64,000 nucleotides of DNA from Silene latifolia (lineage: Eukaryota > Streptophyta > Magnoliopsida > Caryophyllales > Caryophyllaceae), in contig NC_133538.1 of the NCBI RefSeq assembly GCF_048544455.1, forward strand, positions 438,338,311-438,402,310, written 5' to 3'. Position numbers and translations under genes: made by a program. Within the stretch, counting starts at the first letter, position 1. Each line of letters opens with the position of its first letter. The notes below the pieces were generated by a model. That model had not been told where the DNA came from and searched no databases. It saw only the letters and a program-made list of their open reading frames with translations. Below are positions 37,751 through 49,010 of the stretch, in pieces.

Positions 37751-38903
37751 ATGAACCTCCTAGTTCGAAAATGCAAGAAGCACGGGGTTATCCTCCGTCC
37801 CTATCATCTGACTCTCAATGGATACTTTGTCCCCGAGGGAGAGTCCGAGCTCTACCATGGCTTTCTGGAGCCGATCAATGACTCTGTGGCCAAAACCAGG
37901 TACCCAGGTGTGGAAGTCTTCCAGGACTGCTATTTCATCCCCGACAACACCGAATCTGCATCAACCGAGTCTAAGCCGTCGTCATGCCTCGATGGACAAG
38001 CTGTCACCCTCCTCTTTGGAGAGGATAACATCAAGAACCTCGACTATGAGGACATCATCAACATCGCCCTGAAGGACAACCAGTTTGACCCAACCGCCTT
38101 GATCTCCGACACTGACCCGGAGAAAGCTGCACAAGGCTGGAGGAAGACCGTCAAGTGCACCGATCGCCGAGGCCGTATTCTCAAGATCACAACTGGAGAA
38201 GGCCCTATGTTCAAAGAGGAAAGTGAAGAAGAATCTGAATCTGAGTCTGAGTCGGAGTCAGAGTCTGTCATAGCTCCTAACACTCCTGGTGTCCCAGTCA
38301 AGGTCCCCTTCCCGCTGTTTTATCACAAAGTCGTGCCTGATTCAGAGGCTGAGTCTACTAGGGTCACCCCCACTCCCATAAAAGGTGACAACCTGGAGCC
38401 TGTTCCAGGGGCCACGTCCTCTGCTGTGTTGCCTCTGACCGACCATGAGATGTCTATCCTCTCCGAGCTTTTCGCTCGTGTCAACTTAATGAACGCTAAG
38501 TTTTCTTATGACTCGTCTCAATTTAACTGCAATGCGATTCTGAATGACTATGAGGAATTTGACTTGAGTGACTACCCACCTCACCTAGCCAAAGAACTTG
38601 ACAAACGGGAAACCAGAACCCCTGTCATTGAAGAGACCGAACCAATTAACGTAGGAACCGACAACACACTTCAAGAACTTAGGATAGGGACAACCCAGGA
38701 CCCCTCGGAAAGACAACAATTCATTGACCTCTTCCACGAATACAAGGACGTATTCGCCTGGTCCTACAGAGATATGCCTGGGATTGACAGGGAAATTGCG
38801 GAGCACCGGATACCCATTAAGCCCGGAGCTAAACCTGTGAAGCAGAAGCTGCGTCAAATGCGTCCTGAATGGGCCCTGAAAATCAAGGAAGAAGGGGATA
38901 AAC
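37751..38903 (+). pseudogene. pol: T2 pol: linker and N-terminal part of RT, cut by L1
   Basis: Open for 384 codons. It starts in a conserved Tat linker (NLLVRKCKKHGVILRPYHLT, GYFVPEGE). An acidic Glu/Ser run lies at about 38218-38268. The RT N-terminus is DVFAWSYRDMPGIDREIAEH near 38750, then KPVKQKLRQMRPEWALKIKE. Coding continuity breaks at 38904, where L1 starts; the TSD TAAAC at 38899-38903 recurs at 47983-47987, and RT goes on there. Frame and domain order show that this was one ORF before the insertion. Confidence 0.85.
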
Positions 38904-41900
38904 TGTAACACCCCCATACTCCAAGTGCCTTACCAGGACCACTCAGGTATAAGGGTACTACCATCTCGGTTGCCCGAGGTACTGAATATCATAAGACAAT
39001 AAAGAAACGTACTTTTAAAGTAATTATAGATTAAGTGATTACATGTTCAAACCAAAACTAATAAAAGGAATTACAAGGTTCTCATACGGTCTACAGCTAA
39101 AACTATCAAAGCTACTAGACTTCGTCGACACGGAAGACTTCTAACTGCCACGTGATGACTCATCCCGGCTATCCCATACGCGTCATATCACACACGCTCA
39201 ATAACTCGCTCACCACCCCGAATGGATCACCACAGCTTTTAAAACATTTAAACGGGTCGAAGACTAATCACACAATTCAACACATATATCAACAATAAGA
39301 TAAAAGACTTAATCACACACACACACAACCAACCAATTCCAATCATCTCAATCATTGACCGTCCACTGGACCCGCCCACGCCAGATGGGGGACCGCAGCC
39401 GTTCCCACCTAAGCCCCGCTCATCATACCGAGCGATAACCCTGTCCATTAATGTGCAGATCCCCTTCCGTGGCGGGTTCCACGAAGGGCGAAACTAGGGC
39501 GTGAAGCCACTCCCGCAAGTGACTCCACTCAGCCGAGAACGCATCTCGAGAACCATAGACAACCAATCACAATCACAATCACAATAGTCACAATACAATT
39601 ACTATATCAAACAATCAATCTCAACACATCAACAATCATCCCATTATGGGACTAATACTGAGTAGGAAATCCTACCCGAAAAGCACAACAATGATCGACG
39701 GGTATCAAAAATTTGTATCAAAAAGTCTCTTCTACGAACCCTCCTCCTATCATATAACACATAGAGGCTACACATCACAAACTACACACAAAACCCCAAT
39801 CTCTAAATTAGGGTTTAACCAAACTTAACAAAACATTATAAAAATTATATTAAAAGCTTACCCTCGACGCAGGGAACTCAACGATACGAATAACGACAAG
39901 AACCGACCGTCTAACTCCGGGAATTGCTAAGGATGCGATTAGGAAGATGAACTGGTTGCTTTCTCTCTTAAATAGGGTTTTAGGTTTTGTAAAAGTGATT
40001 TAAAACAATGACGACTATGTTTAAATACCTTAATCGCATAATTAACAAAACCCGAGAAAACTCCCCGTAAAACCGGACACGCGATCGAGTACCCAAGGTA
40101 CTCGATCGAGTACTTCTTACTCGATCGAGTACCCCAGCTACTCGATCGAGTACCCAACAGGTCAGAAACTATTTTATCTCGCAACTTACCCTTACTCGAT
40201 AGAGTAAGGGCTACTCGATAAAGTACCCCAAGACTTATAAATACGGAGTGGGTATGGTGATTTGCTACGAGTTTATGGTATAGGTTAGGTGCGCTGCCGA
40301 ATGAGTTGAGGAATGGGAAACTATCAAATCCAATACCAAGACACTCATAGACATCAAACGGGATGTTACATTCTACCACCCTTAAAAGGAACTTCGTCCT
40401 CGTAGTTTACTCACACTCGTAACCTCATCATCCAACTGTCAATACTAGCGAAATATTCTCACACTCCTAAACATCACGCTACTACAAGCACGATCATGAC
40501 CTTTAATAAAATCACCCACAACACGAATCGATCTTTTATTCTACATCAAGACTCAACTTCCGAATATATTACCATATGTACAACCATCAAAATCTGTTTT
40601 ATCGCATCCTACTCCTCTTAAGACAAATGTTACGTCCTCGTAACTCACTAATACCAAACCATATCTATATCTCATTACCCTCTGTACCACCACATGTCAA
40701 AGATAACCGTCTATAAACCAAACACTCACCATTCTTATATCCAAGGCTCCCATACCTAAACATTTCCCATTCCTCAACTCATTCGGCAGCGCACCTAACC
40801 TATACCATAAACTCGTAGCAAATCACCATACCCACTCCGTATTTATAAGTCTTGGGGTACTCTATCGAGTAGCCCTTACTCTGTCGAGTAAGGGTAAGTT
40901 GCGAGATAAAATAGTTTCTGACCTGTTGGGTACTCGATCGAGTAGCTGGGGTACTTGATCGAGTAAGGGGGTACTCGATCGAGAACCTTGGGTACTCGAT
41001 CGAGTGTCCGGTTTTACGGGGAGTTTTCTCGGGTTTTGTTAATTATGTGATTAAGGTATTTAAACATAGTCGTCATTGTTTTAAATCACTTTTACAAAAC
41101 CTAAAACCCTGTTTAAGAGAGAAAGCAACCAGTTCATCTTCCTAATCGCATCCTTAGCAATTTCCGGAGTTCAGACGGTCAGTTCTTGTCGTTATTTGTA
41201 TCGTTGAGTTCCCTGCGTCGAGGGTAAGCTTTTAATATAATTTTTATAATGTTTTGTTAAGTTTGGTTAAACCCTAATTTAGAGATTGGGGGTTTTGTGT
41301 GTAGTTTGTGATGTGTAGCCTCTATGTGTTATCCGATAGGAGGAGGGTTCGTAGAAGAGACTTTTGATACAAATTTGTTGATACCGTCCGATCATTGTTG
41401 TGCTTTCCAGGTAGGATTTCCTACTCAGTATTAGTCCCATAATGGGATGATTGTTGATGTGTTGAGATTGATTGTTTGATATAGTAATTGTATTGTGACG
41501 GCTGTGATTGTGATTTTGATTGGTTGTCTATGGTTCTCGAGATGCGTTCTCGGCTGAGTGGAGTCACTTGCGGGAGTGGCTTCACGCCCTAGTTTCGCCC
41601 TTCATGGAACCCGCCACGGAAGGGGATCTGCACATTAATGGACGGGGTTATCGCTCGGTATGATGAGCGGGGCTTAGGTGGGAACGGGCATGTCCCCCAT
41701 CGGTAGTCCGGTGGGTCCAAAGGATACCAATGATTGAGATGATTGGAATTGGTTGGTTGTGTGTGTGTGACAGTTAAGCTGTCTGTTTATCTTATTGTTG
41801 ATATATGTGTTGAATTGTGTGATTAGTACTGACCCCGTTTAAATGTTTTAAAAACTGTGGTGATCCATTCGGGGTGGTAAGCGATTATTGAGCAGTGTGA

Positions 41901-42186
41901 TATGACGCGTATGGGATAGCCGGGATGAGTCATCACGTGGCGCTTAGAAGTCTTCCGTGTGTCGACGAAGTCTAGTAGCTTTGATAGTTTTAGCAGTAGA
42001 CCGTATGAGAACCTTGTAATTCCTTTTATTAGTTTTGGTTTGAACATGTAATCACTTAATCTATAATTACTTTAAAAGTACGTTTCTTTATTGTCTTATG
42101 ATATTCGCACTTCCTGGCAACCGAGATCGTAGTACCCTTATACCCGAGTGGTCCCGGTAAGGCACTTGGAGTATGGGGGTGTTACA
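38904..42186. repeat. Long palindrome: 1.42-kb arms, 442-bp loop
   Basis: Arm 1 is 38904-40320 and arm 2 is 40763-42186; each holds one LTR plus the same 71-bp internal piece, in opposite orientation. The loop (40321-40762) is the reverse complement of about 45906-46347 of the same element. At the join of the LTR start to the internal piece, ACTC is shared by both partners (CCCACTCCGTATT at 40831), which suggests a microhomology switch. A transcript through it would fold on itself. Confidence 0.85.
40834..42186 (+). repeat. Inner forward LTR of L1, missing its first six bases
   Basis: Begins ACTCCGTATTTATAAG, against TGTAATACTCCG at 46622, and ends GGGGGTGTTACA before a PBS. It carries four TACTCGATCGAGTA-type sites at 40931, 40952, 40972 and 40993. 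Confidence 0.9.
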
Positions 42187-42188
42187 AA

Positions 42189-42201
42189 TGGTATCGTGAG
42201 C
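42189..42201 (+). promoter_or_regulatory. Primer-binding site of L1
   Basis: TGGTATCGTGAGC, a variant of TGGTATCAGAGC, two bases after the LTR end. Element B has the canonical form at 62887-62898. Confidence 0.75.
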
Positions 42202-42956
42202 GACGATTTTGGAACTCGTAACAAATGAACGTAATGAACATAGGAGTCTAATAAAATGAACCTGGTGTATGTGTAATGGGAGCCCCGGCTGATGCTAGGT
42301 TTTGGGTGAGTAGGCGCCCTCACTTCAAAATCTTGGCCCCATGATACTTAAGCCAGTCACATGGTATGGGAACGTGGAGTCCGTGTGTATATGTGCGACG
42401 TGTATGTTAATTGTGCTGTATATGGTTTGTTGAAAGCATGTTGCATGATAGTTGGTTGACATGTTGGTTGGAATCGTTGGAAAAGTATATGAGAATTATG
42501 AATGATATGGTAGAAAAAGAAAGTAGTTCGTATATGATGATGTGTGATGAAGTGGATTTGTAATGTTGTTGTATTAGCAACATGGAAATAGGATTTGTAG
42601 TGTATGGGTGTGATTTGTGTTATGAAAAGTTATGAAAATTTAAACATGCGGGTAATACATGATTGAAAGTTGAATGTTATATGAGTATATAGATGGTAAT
42701 GTTTGACTTTTGGTAAGTAGTAACATGAAGAATAGAGGTTCAATGATATGTGTTTTATATAACGAATTGGATGAAAAGCATGATGGTTGTTTATAACGTG
42801 GCACTTGATAACACGAAGTAGATTATTTTGTTAATTGTATGAGGAGTCGCGCAGATTTGAATGCCTAGTGGTAATCATAATGTTGAAATAATAATGATTG
42901 CATAGTACGTTAGGGTATGTGAGATAACATTCGGGTAGTATTCACGATTCTGCATG

Positions 42957-43217
42957 ACTCGATCGAGTGGGTTTGATTCGATCGAGTGGGTACTTGTCGT
43001 TATTTTGACCAGAATCGTGTTTTTGGGCACTCGATCGAGTACCTCGGGCACTCGATCGAGTATGGGGTCACTCGATCGAGTAGCCGGGCTACTCGATCGA
43101 GTAAGTCGAGATCGAAGGTCTTTTTGGGTTCTGAGTCGGGGCACTCGATCGAGCATGTTGGGCACTCGATCGAGTAGCCTCAACTCGATCGAGTAGGTTC
43201 TCGTACTCGATCGAGTG
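42957..43217 (+). repeat. Internal array of ACTCGATCGAGT palindromes
   Basis: About ten sites, in groups spaced 20-21 bp, for example four in a row from about 43029 to 43105. The matching array in B is at 61765-61930. Confidence 0.9.
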
Positions 43218-46200
43218 GGGTCCGTGGCAGGTCATATGCGTGTTTGTTTGGTCATATGTCTATCTTTTTGACATTCGTTGCATATTATGTTTAATTCAAA
43301 GGTGTTGTATTACTTCTTTATGCATTGTTTTACGTATGTGTTGGTCCTGAAGCGTAAGTTACCCAATCTTATGATGTAAAGAGTGGCACTATGATGAGTA
43401 TGAGTTCGGTGGGGAGGACATGAGTTATATGTGATTATGATAGATGGTGGAAAAAGAAAAGGAAGATTGGTATAGTTTATTGAGGCATGGCGCACGTTTT
43501 GCGAGACGGGAAGAGTGATATGATTGTGTGTTGAGTAATGTAAAAATAAGTGAATATAGACAAGGGATGATGTGATTATAATGAACGTGAGAATGAAAAG
43601 ATTGAAAGTAAGAATGTGGATAGTGGCAGCTTGAGATGTGTAAAGAGTTAAGGAGGGAAATGGTTAGGAGTCGTGTGGGTTATGGATTTATGTAGTGAAA
43701 GTTCGTTTAAAGGGATTGAGAAGAGTAATATATAGTGAACTTTGTGGAGACATGTCGCGAGGTGTATTTGTAGACAGTGAGTGAGTTTGGGAGGTTTGGT
43801 TTATTAAAAGATGAACTACTTTGTGATTTCCTTGGGTAATTAACGGTATTAAATGAATTCTGATTTCTAGAGATGTAAAAAAGGGGGATGCAATTGTTTG
43901 AACATTAAACGTTGGTTCTATGGATAGATTAGTGGCAAGTATGAGTGATAGCATAATAAGAGAAGATCCATGGTAAGAAAGAGTGAGATGATGTCGGTAG
44001 AAAATAATGGAATTAAGTTTTGAAGCAACGAAGGGGTAACCAGATTTCTAAAGAGTTAGCTAGAAGGAATAAGGAGTTGAACTATTAATTGGTATTATTG
44101 AGTGTAAAGAGAAAAGAAGGATAAAAGTAAGCTGAGGAAAATGTTCACCGGAGCTATGTGATATAAAGATAAGAAATCATCGAAATATGTGATGGTATCA
44201 CGAGGATGTTAGCTAAAGGTTATATAGGAGTTTCAGGGCAACATGATTGGTAATGAGTTTCGAGGAATTAAGGGAGTAAGAAGTTGGTGGAGTATTGGCA
44301 CGATACGAGATATTTGGTGGAGAGTTGGATGACAATACAAATAAGATAGCATTGGGAATAATGTTGAGGTAATTTTGTGGATGGGTTTGATGTTCGTTAT
44401 TTGCAATGTTAACCAAAAATGGTAGAAAAACCATGTTATTTTGATATGAGTGTAAGAGATTTGATATACGAGCAGCGGTGGCATTGTGGTGTTATCACTA
44501 ATGGCTAAGAGTGATGGAATATTAGAAAGGTAGCAATTCTAAAGAGGTTGATTTGGTAGGGACCCGATTGCCGTGTATGATTGTGAGAGGGTATAAGATG
44601 TGGTTAGATGAGGCGGACGCTATTAGTTGAATAGTGAAGGTGTGATTATATTTGGGCAGGAAGTGATGGTTGTGCGAATGGGGGAATATGTTATGAGGGG
44701 CATATGAGTTAAACTCGGGCGGCAGGTAACCTTTTTCGAGTGGTGACTTACGTGGTCAGGATTGACTAGTTGGTTGTGATTACGGGTCTGTGATTTGTGT
44801 AAATGTTTGTGTGAGGTTCTGACCTCACAAGAAGTGGTATGGTATGATAATTATAAAATTGTTTTATGAATGTTCGGTAATATATATGTTGGACACGGTA
44901 ATTTAATTTAATGATATCCAAAAAGGTAATAATTTGATTGATTTGACATGGCTAGTTATAATTTTATGTGTATTGATAACACATGTGTATTCCGGGAAAT
45001 GGCAGAGAGGATGTTCATGAGATGCTTATCTGTTTATCCATATAATATGTTGCGTGGTGATTTAATAAAGTGGATTTGAGTAAGTTTTTCTTGTCTGAGA
45101 AGTTATGCTAAGTCAGTATTTATGGGAATTGTATGCAGTTGTGATGTCTATCGGTGTGGTTGTGGTGCCTCGGGTGGTGATCCGGGCACGGTACATAGTG
45201 CTGTGATGCGGGTATTTTCGCACTACGGTGTGGCTGTGGGTGGCGGTGTTGTGACGCCGTCACCGGTTGTGGTGGAGTAGGCGGGATGATTATGATTCGG
45301 GTTTCGAAAGTACATACCAGTTATACATAGATTGTTGTTTTGTTTGATGTTGCTCTCTGTGAGTGTCAGTTCGTGCTGATAGACAGTTGTCTTGCTTATT
45401 CATGTTTTCTTTACCAGGTTAAGTTGGGAATGAGGTAGAGTATGATGTGAAATAGAGTTGTATATGTTTCGTTGTTGTCATGGGATAGTGATAATCTGTT
45501 GATGGGACACGATTGTGAGAGGTTGTTACAGTAATTTTGATCTTGTTTTCAGATGAGACATCGGTAGACATGGTAATGGAAAATGATTCGTGGAACATGT
45601 GTTGTAATGATCTGAAAGCGGCAGGTAGTTCATTATCTTTTGTTGAGACAGTGAGTGTAGGGTGTTGGGGAAATTAGTGTCATGTTAAGTTGTGTATGAA
45701 TTTTGCGGTAATGAAAGAAAGAACTTGAGGATCTAGTGTGCGTGTACGTAACGAGTGCGGACCGTGAGTTATGCTTCTGGGAGATAAGTGCCTTACGTAG
45801 AGAGGTATGTTGTTTGGCAGTAATAATGAAGAGTGGGTATGGTGATTTGCTACGAGTTTATGGTATAGGTTAGGTGCGCTGCCGAATGAGTTGAGGAATG
45901 GGAAATGTTTAGGTATGGGAGCCTTGGATATAAGAATGGTGAGTGTTTGGTTTATAGACGGTTATCTTTGACATGTGGTGGTACAGAGGGTAATGAGATA
46001 TAGATATGGTTTGGTATTAGTGAGTTACGAGGACGTAACATTTGTCTTAAGAGGAGTAGGATGCGATAAAACAGATTTTGATGGTTGTACATATGGTAAT
46101 ATATTCGGAAGTTGAGTCTTGATGTAGAATAAAAGATCGATTCGTGTTGTGGGTGATTTTATTAAAGGTCATGACCGTGCTTGTAGTAGCGTGATGTTTA

Positions 46201-46608
46201 GGAGTGTGAGAATATTTCGCTAGTATTGACAGTTGGATGATGAGGTTACGAGTGTGAGTAAACTTCGAGGACGAAGTTCCTTTTAAGGGTGGTAGAATGT
46301 AACATCCCGTTTGATGTCTATGAGTGTCTTGGTATTGGATTTGATAGTTGATGATATTATGGAGCTAGCAGCATTAGAGGATGGTAGTTGGTTATGTATG
46401 GAGTTGGTGTCGTGAGAGATATATATGTGGTAGATACGATATAGTGAGTCATGTTGTGGAAGTAAACATAGTTGGTGGAGTGGGTGTTAAGAGTTCATGT
46501 TCTATGTTCGGTCGAGTTCTTCAGTCCTTAGTTAAGTTGTTGTGTCTTGGTCGAGTCTGTATGGTTGTTTTTATGTATGGGTTGAACTTCGGGGACGAAG
46601 TTCCTTTT

Positions 46609-46621
46609 AAGGAGGGAAGAC
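46609..46621 (+). promoter_or_regulatory. Polypurine tract of L1
   Basis: AAGGAGGGAAGAC directly before the LTR start at 46622; the same tract precedes the G and B LTRs. Confidence 0.8.
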
Positions 46622-47982
46622 TGTAATACTCCGTATTTATAAGTCTTGGGGTACTCTATCGAGTAGCCCTTACTCTGTCGAGTAAGGGTAAGTTGCGAAA
46701 TAAAATAGTTTCTGACCTGTTGGGTACTCGATCGAGTAGCTGGGGTACTCGATCGAGTAAGGGGGTACTCGATCGAGTACCTTGGGTACTCGATCGCGTG
46801 TCCGGTTTTACGGGGAGTTTTCTCGGGTTTTGTTAATTATGCGATTAAGGTATTTAAACATAGTCGTCATTGTTTTAAATCACTTTTACAAAACCTAAAA
46901 CCCTGTTTAAGAGAGAAAGCAACCAGTTCATCTTCCTAATCGCATCCTTAGCAATTCCCGGAGTTCGACGGTCGCTTCTTGTCGTTATTCGTATCGTTGA
47001 GTTCCCTGCGTCGAGGGTAAGCTTTTAATATAATTTTTATAATGTTTTGTTAAGTTTGGTTAAACCCTAATTTAGAGATTGGGGGTTTTGTGTGTAGTTT
47101 GTGATGTGTAGCCTCTATGTGTTATATGATAGGAGGAGGGTTCGTAGAAGAGACTTTTTGATACAGCTGTTGATACCGTCTGATCATTTGTTGTGCTTTC
47201 CAGGTAGGATTTCCTACTCAGCATTAGTCCCATAATGGGATGATTGTTGATGTGTTGAGATTGATTGTTTGATATAGTAATTGTATTGTGACTATTGTGA
47301 TTGTGATTGTGATTGGTTGCCTATGGTTCTCGAGATGCGTTCTCGGCTGAGTGGAGTCACTTGCGGGAGTGGCTTCACGCCCTAGTTTCGCCCTTCGTGG
47401 AACCCGCCACGGAAGGGGATGTGCACATTAATGGACAGGGTTATCGCTCGGTATGATGAGCGGGGCTTAGGTGGGAACGGCTGCGGTCCCCCACGCGTGG
47501 CTGGTCTAGTGGACAAATCAATGATTGAGATGATTGGAATTGGTTGGTTGTGTGTGTGTGTGACAGCTTAAGTCATCTCTGTTTATCTTATTGTTGATAT
47601 ATGTATTGAATTGTGTGATTAGTACTGACCCGTTTAAATGTTTTAAAAACTGTGGTGATCCATTCGGGGTGGTGAGCGATTATTGAGCGGTGTGATATGA
47701 CGCGTATGGGATAGCCGGGATGAGTCATCACGTGGCGCTAGAAGTCTTCCGTGTGTGTCGACGAAGTCTAGTAGCTTTGATAGTTTTAGTCAGAGACCGT
47801 ATGAGAACCTTGTAATTCCTTTTATTAGTTTTGGTTTGAACATGTAATCACTTAATCTATAATTACTTTAAAAGTACGTTTCTTTATTGTCTTATGATAT
47901 TCAGTACCTCGGGCAACCGAGATGGTAGTACCCTTATACCTGAGTGGTCCTGGTAAGGCACTTGGAGTATGGGGGTGTTACA
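46622..47982 (+). repeat. 3' LTR of L1, 1361 bp
   Basis: TGTAATACTCCG ... GGGGGTGTTACA. In U3, TACTCGATCGAGTA sites start at 46725, 46746, 46766 and 46787 (21, 20 and 21 bp apart), with two TACTCTATCGAGTA-like sites upstream. A TATA-like TATTTAAA is at 46851, about 50 bp after the last site. Confidence 0.9.
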
Positions 47983-49010
47983 TAAACAGTTCCAGGCTGG
48001 TTTCATCAAAGTGTCTGAGTACTCTGACTGGGTGGCCAACATTGTGCCTGTACCGAAGAAAGACGGAATAATTCGGGTTTGCGTCGACTTCAAGGATCTG
48101 AACAAGGCAAGTCAAAAGGACGACTTCTCTTTGCCACATGTTGACATTCTGGTGGATAATACTGCCGACCACGCCCTCCTATCTTTCATGGACGGGTAAG
48201 CTGGGTACAACCAGATTAAAATGGTTGAGGAAGACATGCACAAGACTGCATTCACTACGCAGTGGGGTACATATTGCTACAAGGTCATGCCTTTCTGTCT
48301 CATCAACGCCGGAGCAACCTATCAAAGAACCGCTGCCACTCTCCTACATGATATGATGCATAAGGAGGTAGTGGTATATGTCCATGACATGATCGTCAAG
48401 TCAAGAGAACGGGACGGCCACATCGGTGCCCTTCGGAAATTCTTCGCTCGTCTGTGGAAATATAACATGAGACTAAATCCTCAAAAGTGTGCATTCGGGG
48501 TCACCTCCGGAAAACTCTTGGGACATGTCGTAAGCAAAAGAGGCATTGAGATTGATCCAACCAAAATCAAAGCCCTCCAACAAATGCCACGGCCTAAGAA
48601 TGAAAACAGATTCGGGGATATCTCGGTCAGGTCCAATACATCAGCCGCTTCATTGCCAAGCTCACCATGATTTGTGAACCAATATACAAGAACCTTCGCG
48701 CCTCCGATCACACCGATTGGGACGACGACTGTCAAAAAGCCTTCGACAGGATAAAGGAAATCCTATCCAAGCCTCCTGTCCTCATGCAACCTCAACCAGG
48801 GATTCCTTTATCCCTATACCTGATTGTTACCAACACAGCCATGGGAGCAATGCTAGCACAAACAGTCGACGGCGAAGAACGAGTCATCTACTACATCAGC
48901 AAAAGTTTCATTGAGTACGAGACAAGGTACACCCAACTGGAAAAGACATGCCTTGCCCTAGTATGGTCAACAAAGAAGCAGCGGCATTATATGCTCAGCT
49001 AGACGGTCAC
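47983..49010 (+). pseudogene. pol: T2 RT (C-terminal part) and RNase H, after the L1 insertion
   Basis: RT goes on directly after the second TSD with QFQAGFIKVSEYSDW, VPKKDGIIRVCVDFKDLNKA and a TAA at 48197 in the DG-x-SGYNQI motif. The catalytic box reads YVHDMIVKS (about 48377-48403) where the family has YVDD, so the first catalytic Asp is His. LLGHVVSKRGIEIDPTKIKA follows. A frameshift near 48610 leads into the frame open at 48667-49002, with YISKSFIEYETRYTQLEK and LALVWSTKKQRHYML, the end of the connection/RNase H domain. Confidence 0.85.

Larger units (their letters stand above)
42187..46621 (+). other. L1 internal region without coding capacity
   Basis: No frame over 102 aa and no recognisable domain over 4.4 kb. 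The whole stretch is matched in reverse complement by B (58401-62900), so it is a conserved family interior rather than random decay. It holds a palindrome array (42957-43217), a G/C-rich block (about 45140-45300), and a second polypurine plus LTR-start signal at 46268-46310 before the true one at 46609. Confidence 0.75.
38904..47982 (+). mobile_element. L1: 9.08-kb non-autonomous gypsy insertion with inverted terminal LTRs
   Basis: Flanked by a perfect TSD TAAAC (38899-38903 and 47983-47987) and splitting T2 RT cleanly. Layout: reversed LTR (38904-40249), 71-bp plus-oriented internal piece (40250-40320), reversed internal piece (40321-40833), forward LTR (40834-42186), PBS, non-coding interior (42187-46621), forward LTR (46622-47982). 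Both outer ends are therefore LTR 3' ends (TGTAACACCCCC at left as reverse complement of GGGGGTGTTACA at right). No gag or pol. Related to the Tekay lineage by LTR ends, PBS and leader. Confidence 0.9.

Noticed and set aside
40080..43217. CRISPR-like array from evenly spaced TCGATCGAGT sites
   Set aside because: Units are palindromes with 6-7 bp gaps in a plant retrotransposon; no spacers of CRISPR size and no cas genes.
47884..48172. Minus-strand frames opposite T2 RT
   Set aside because: Shadows of the RT sense frame.
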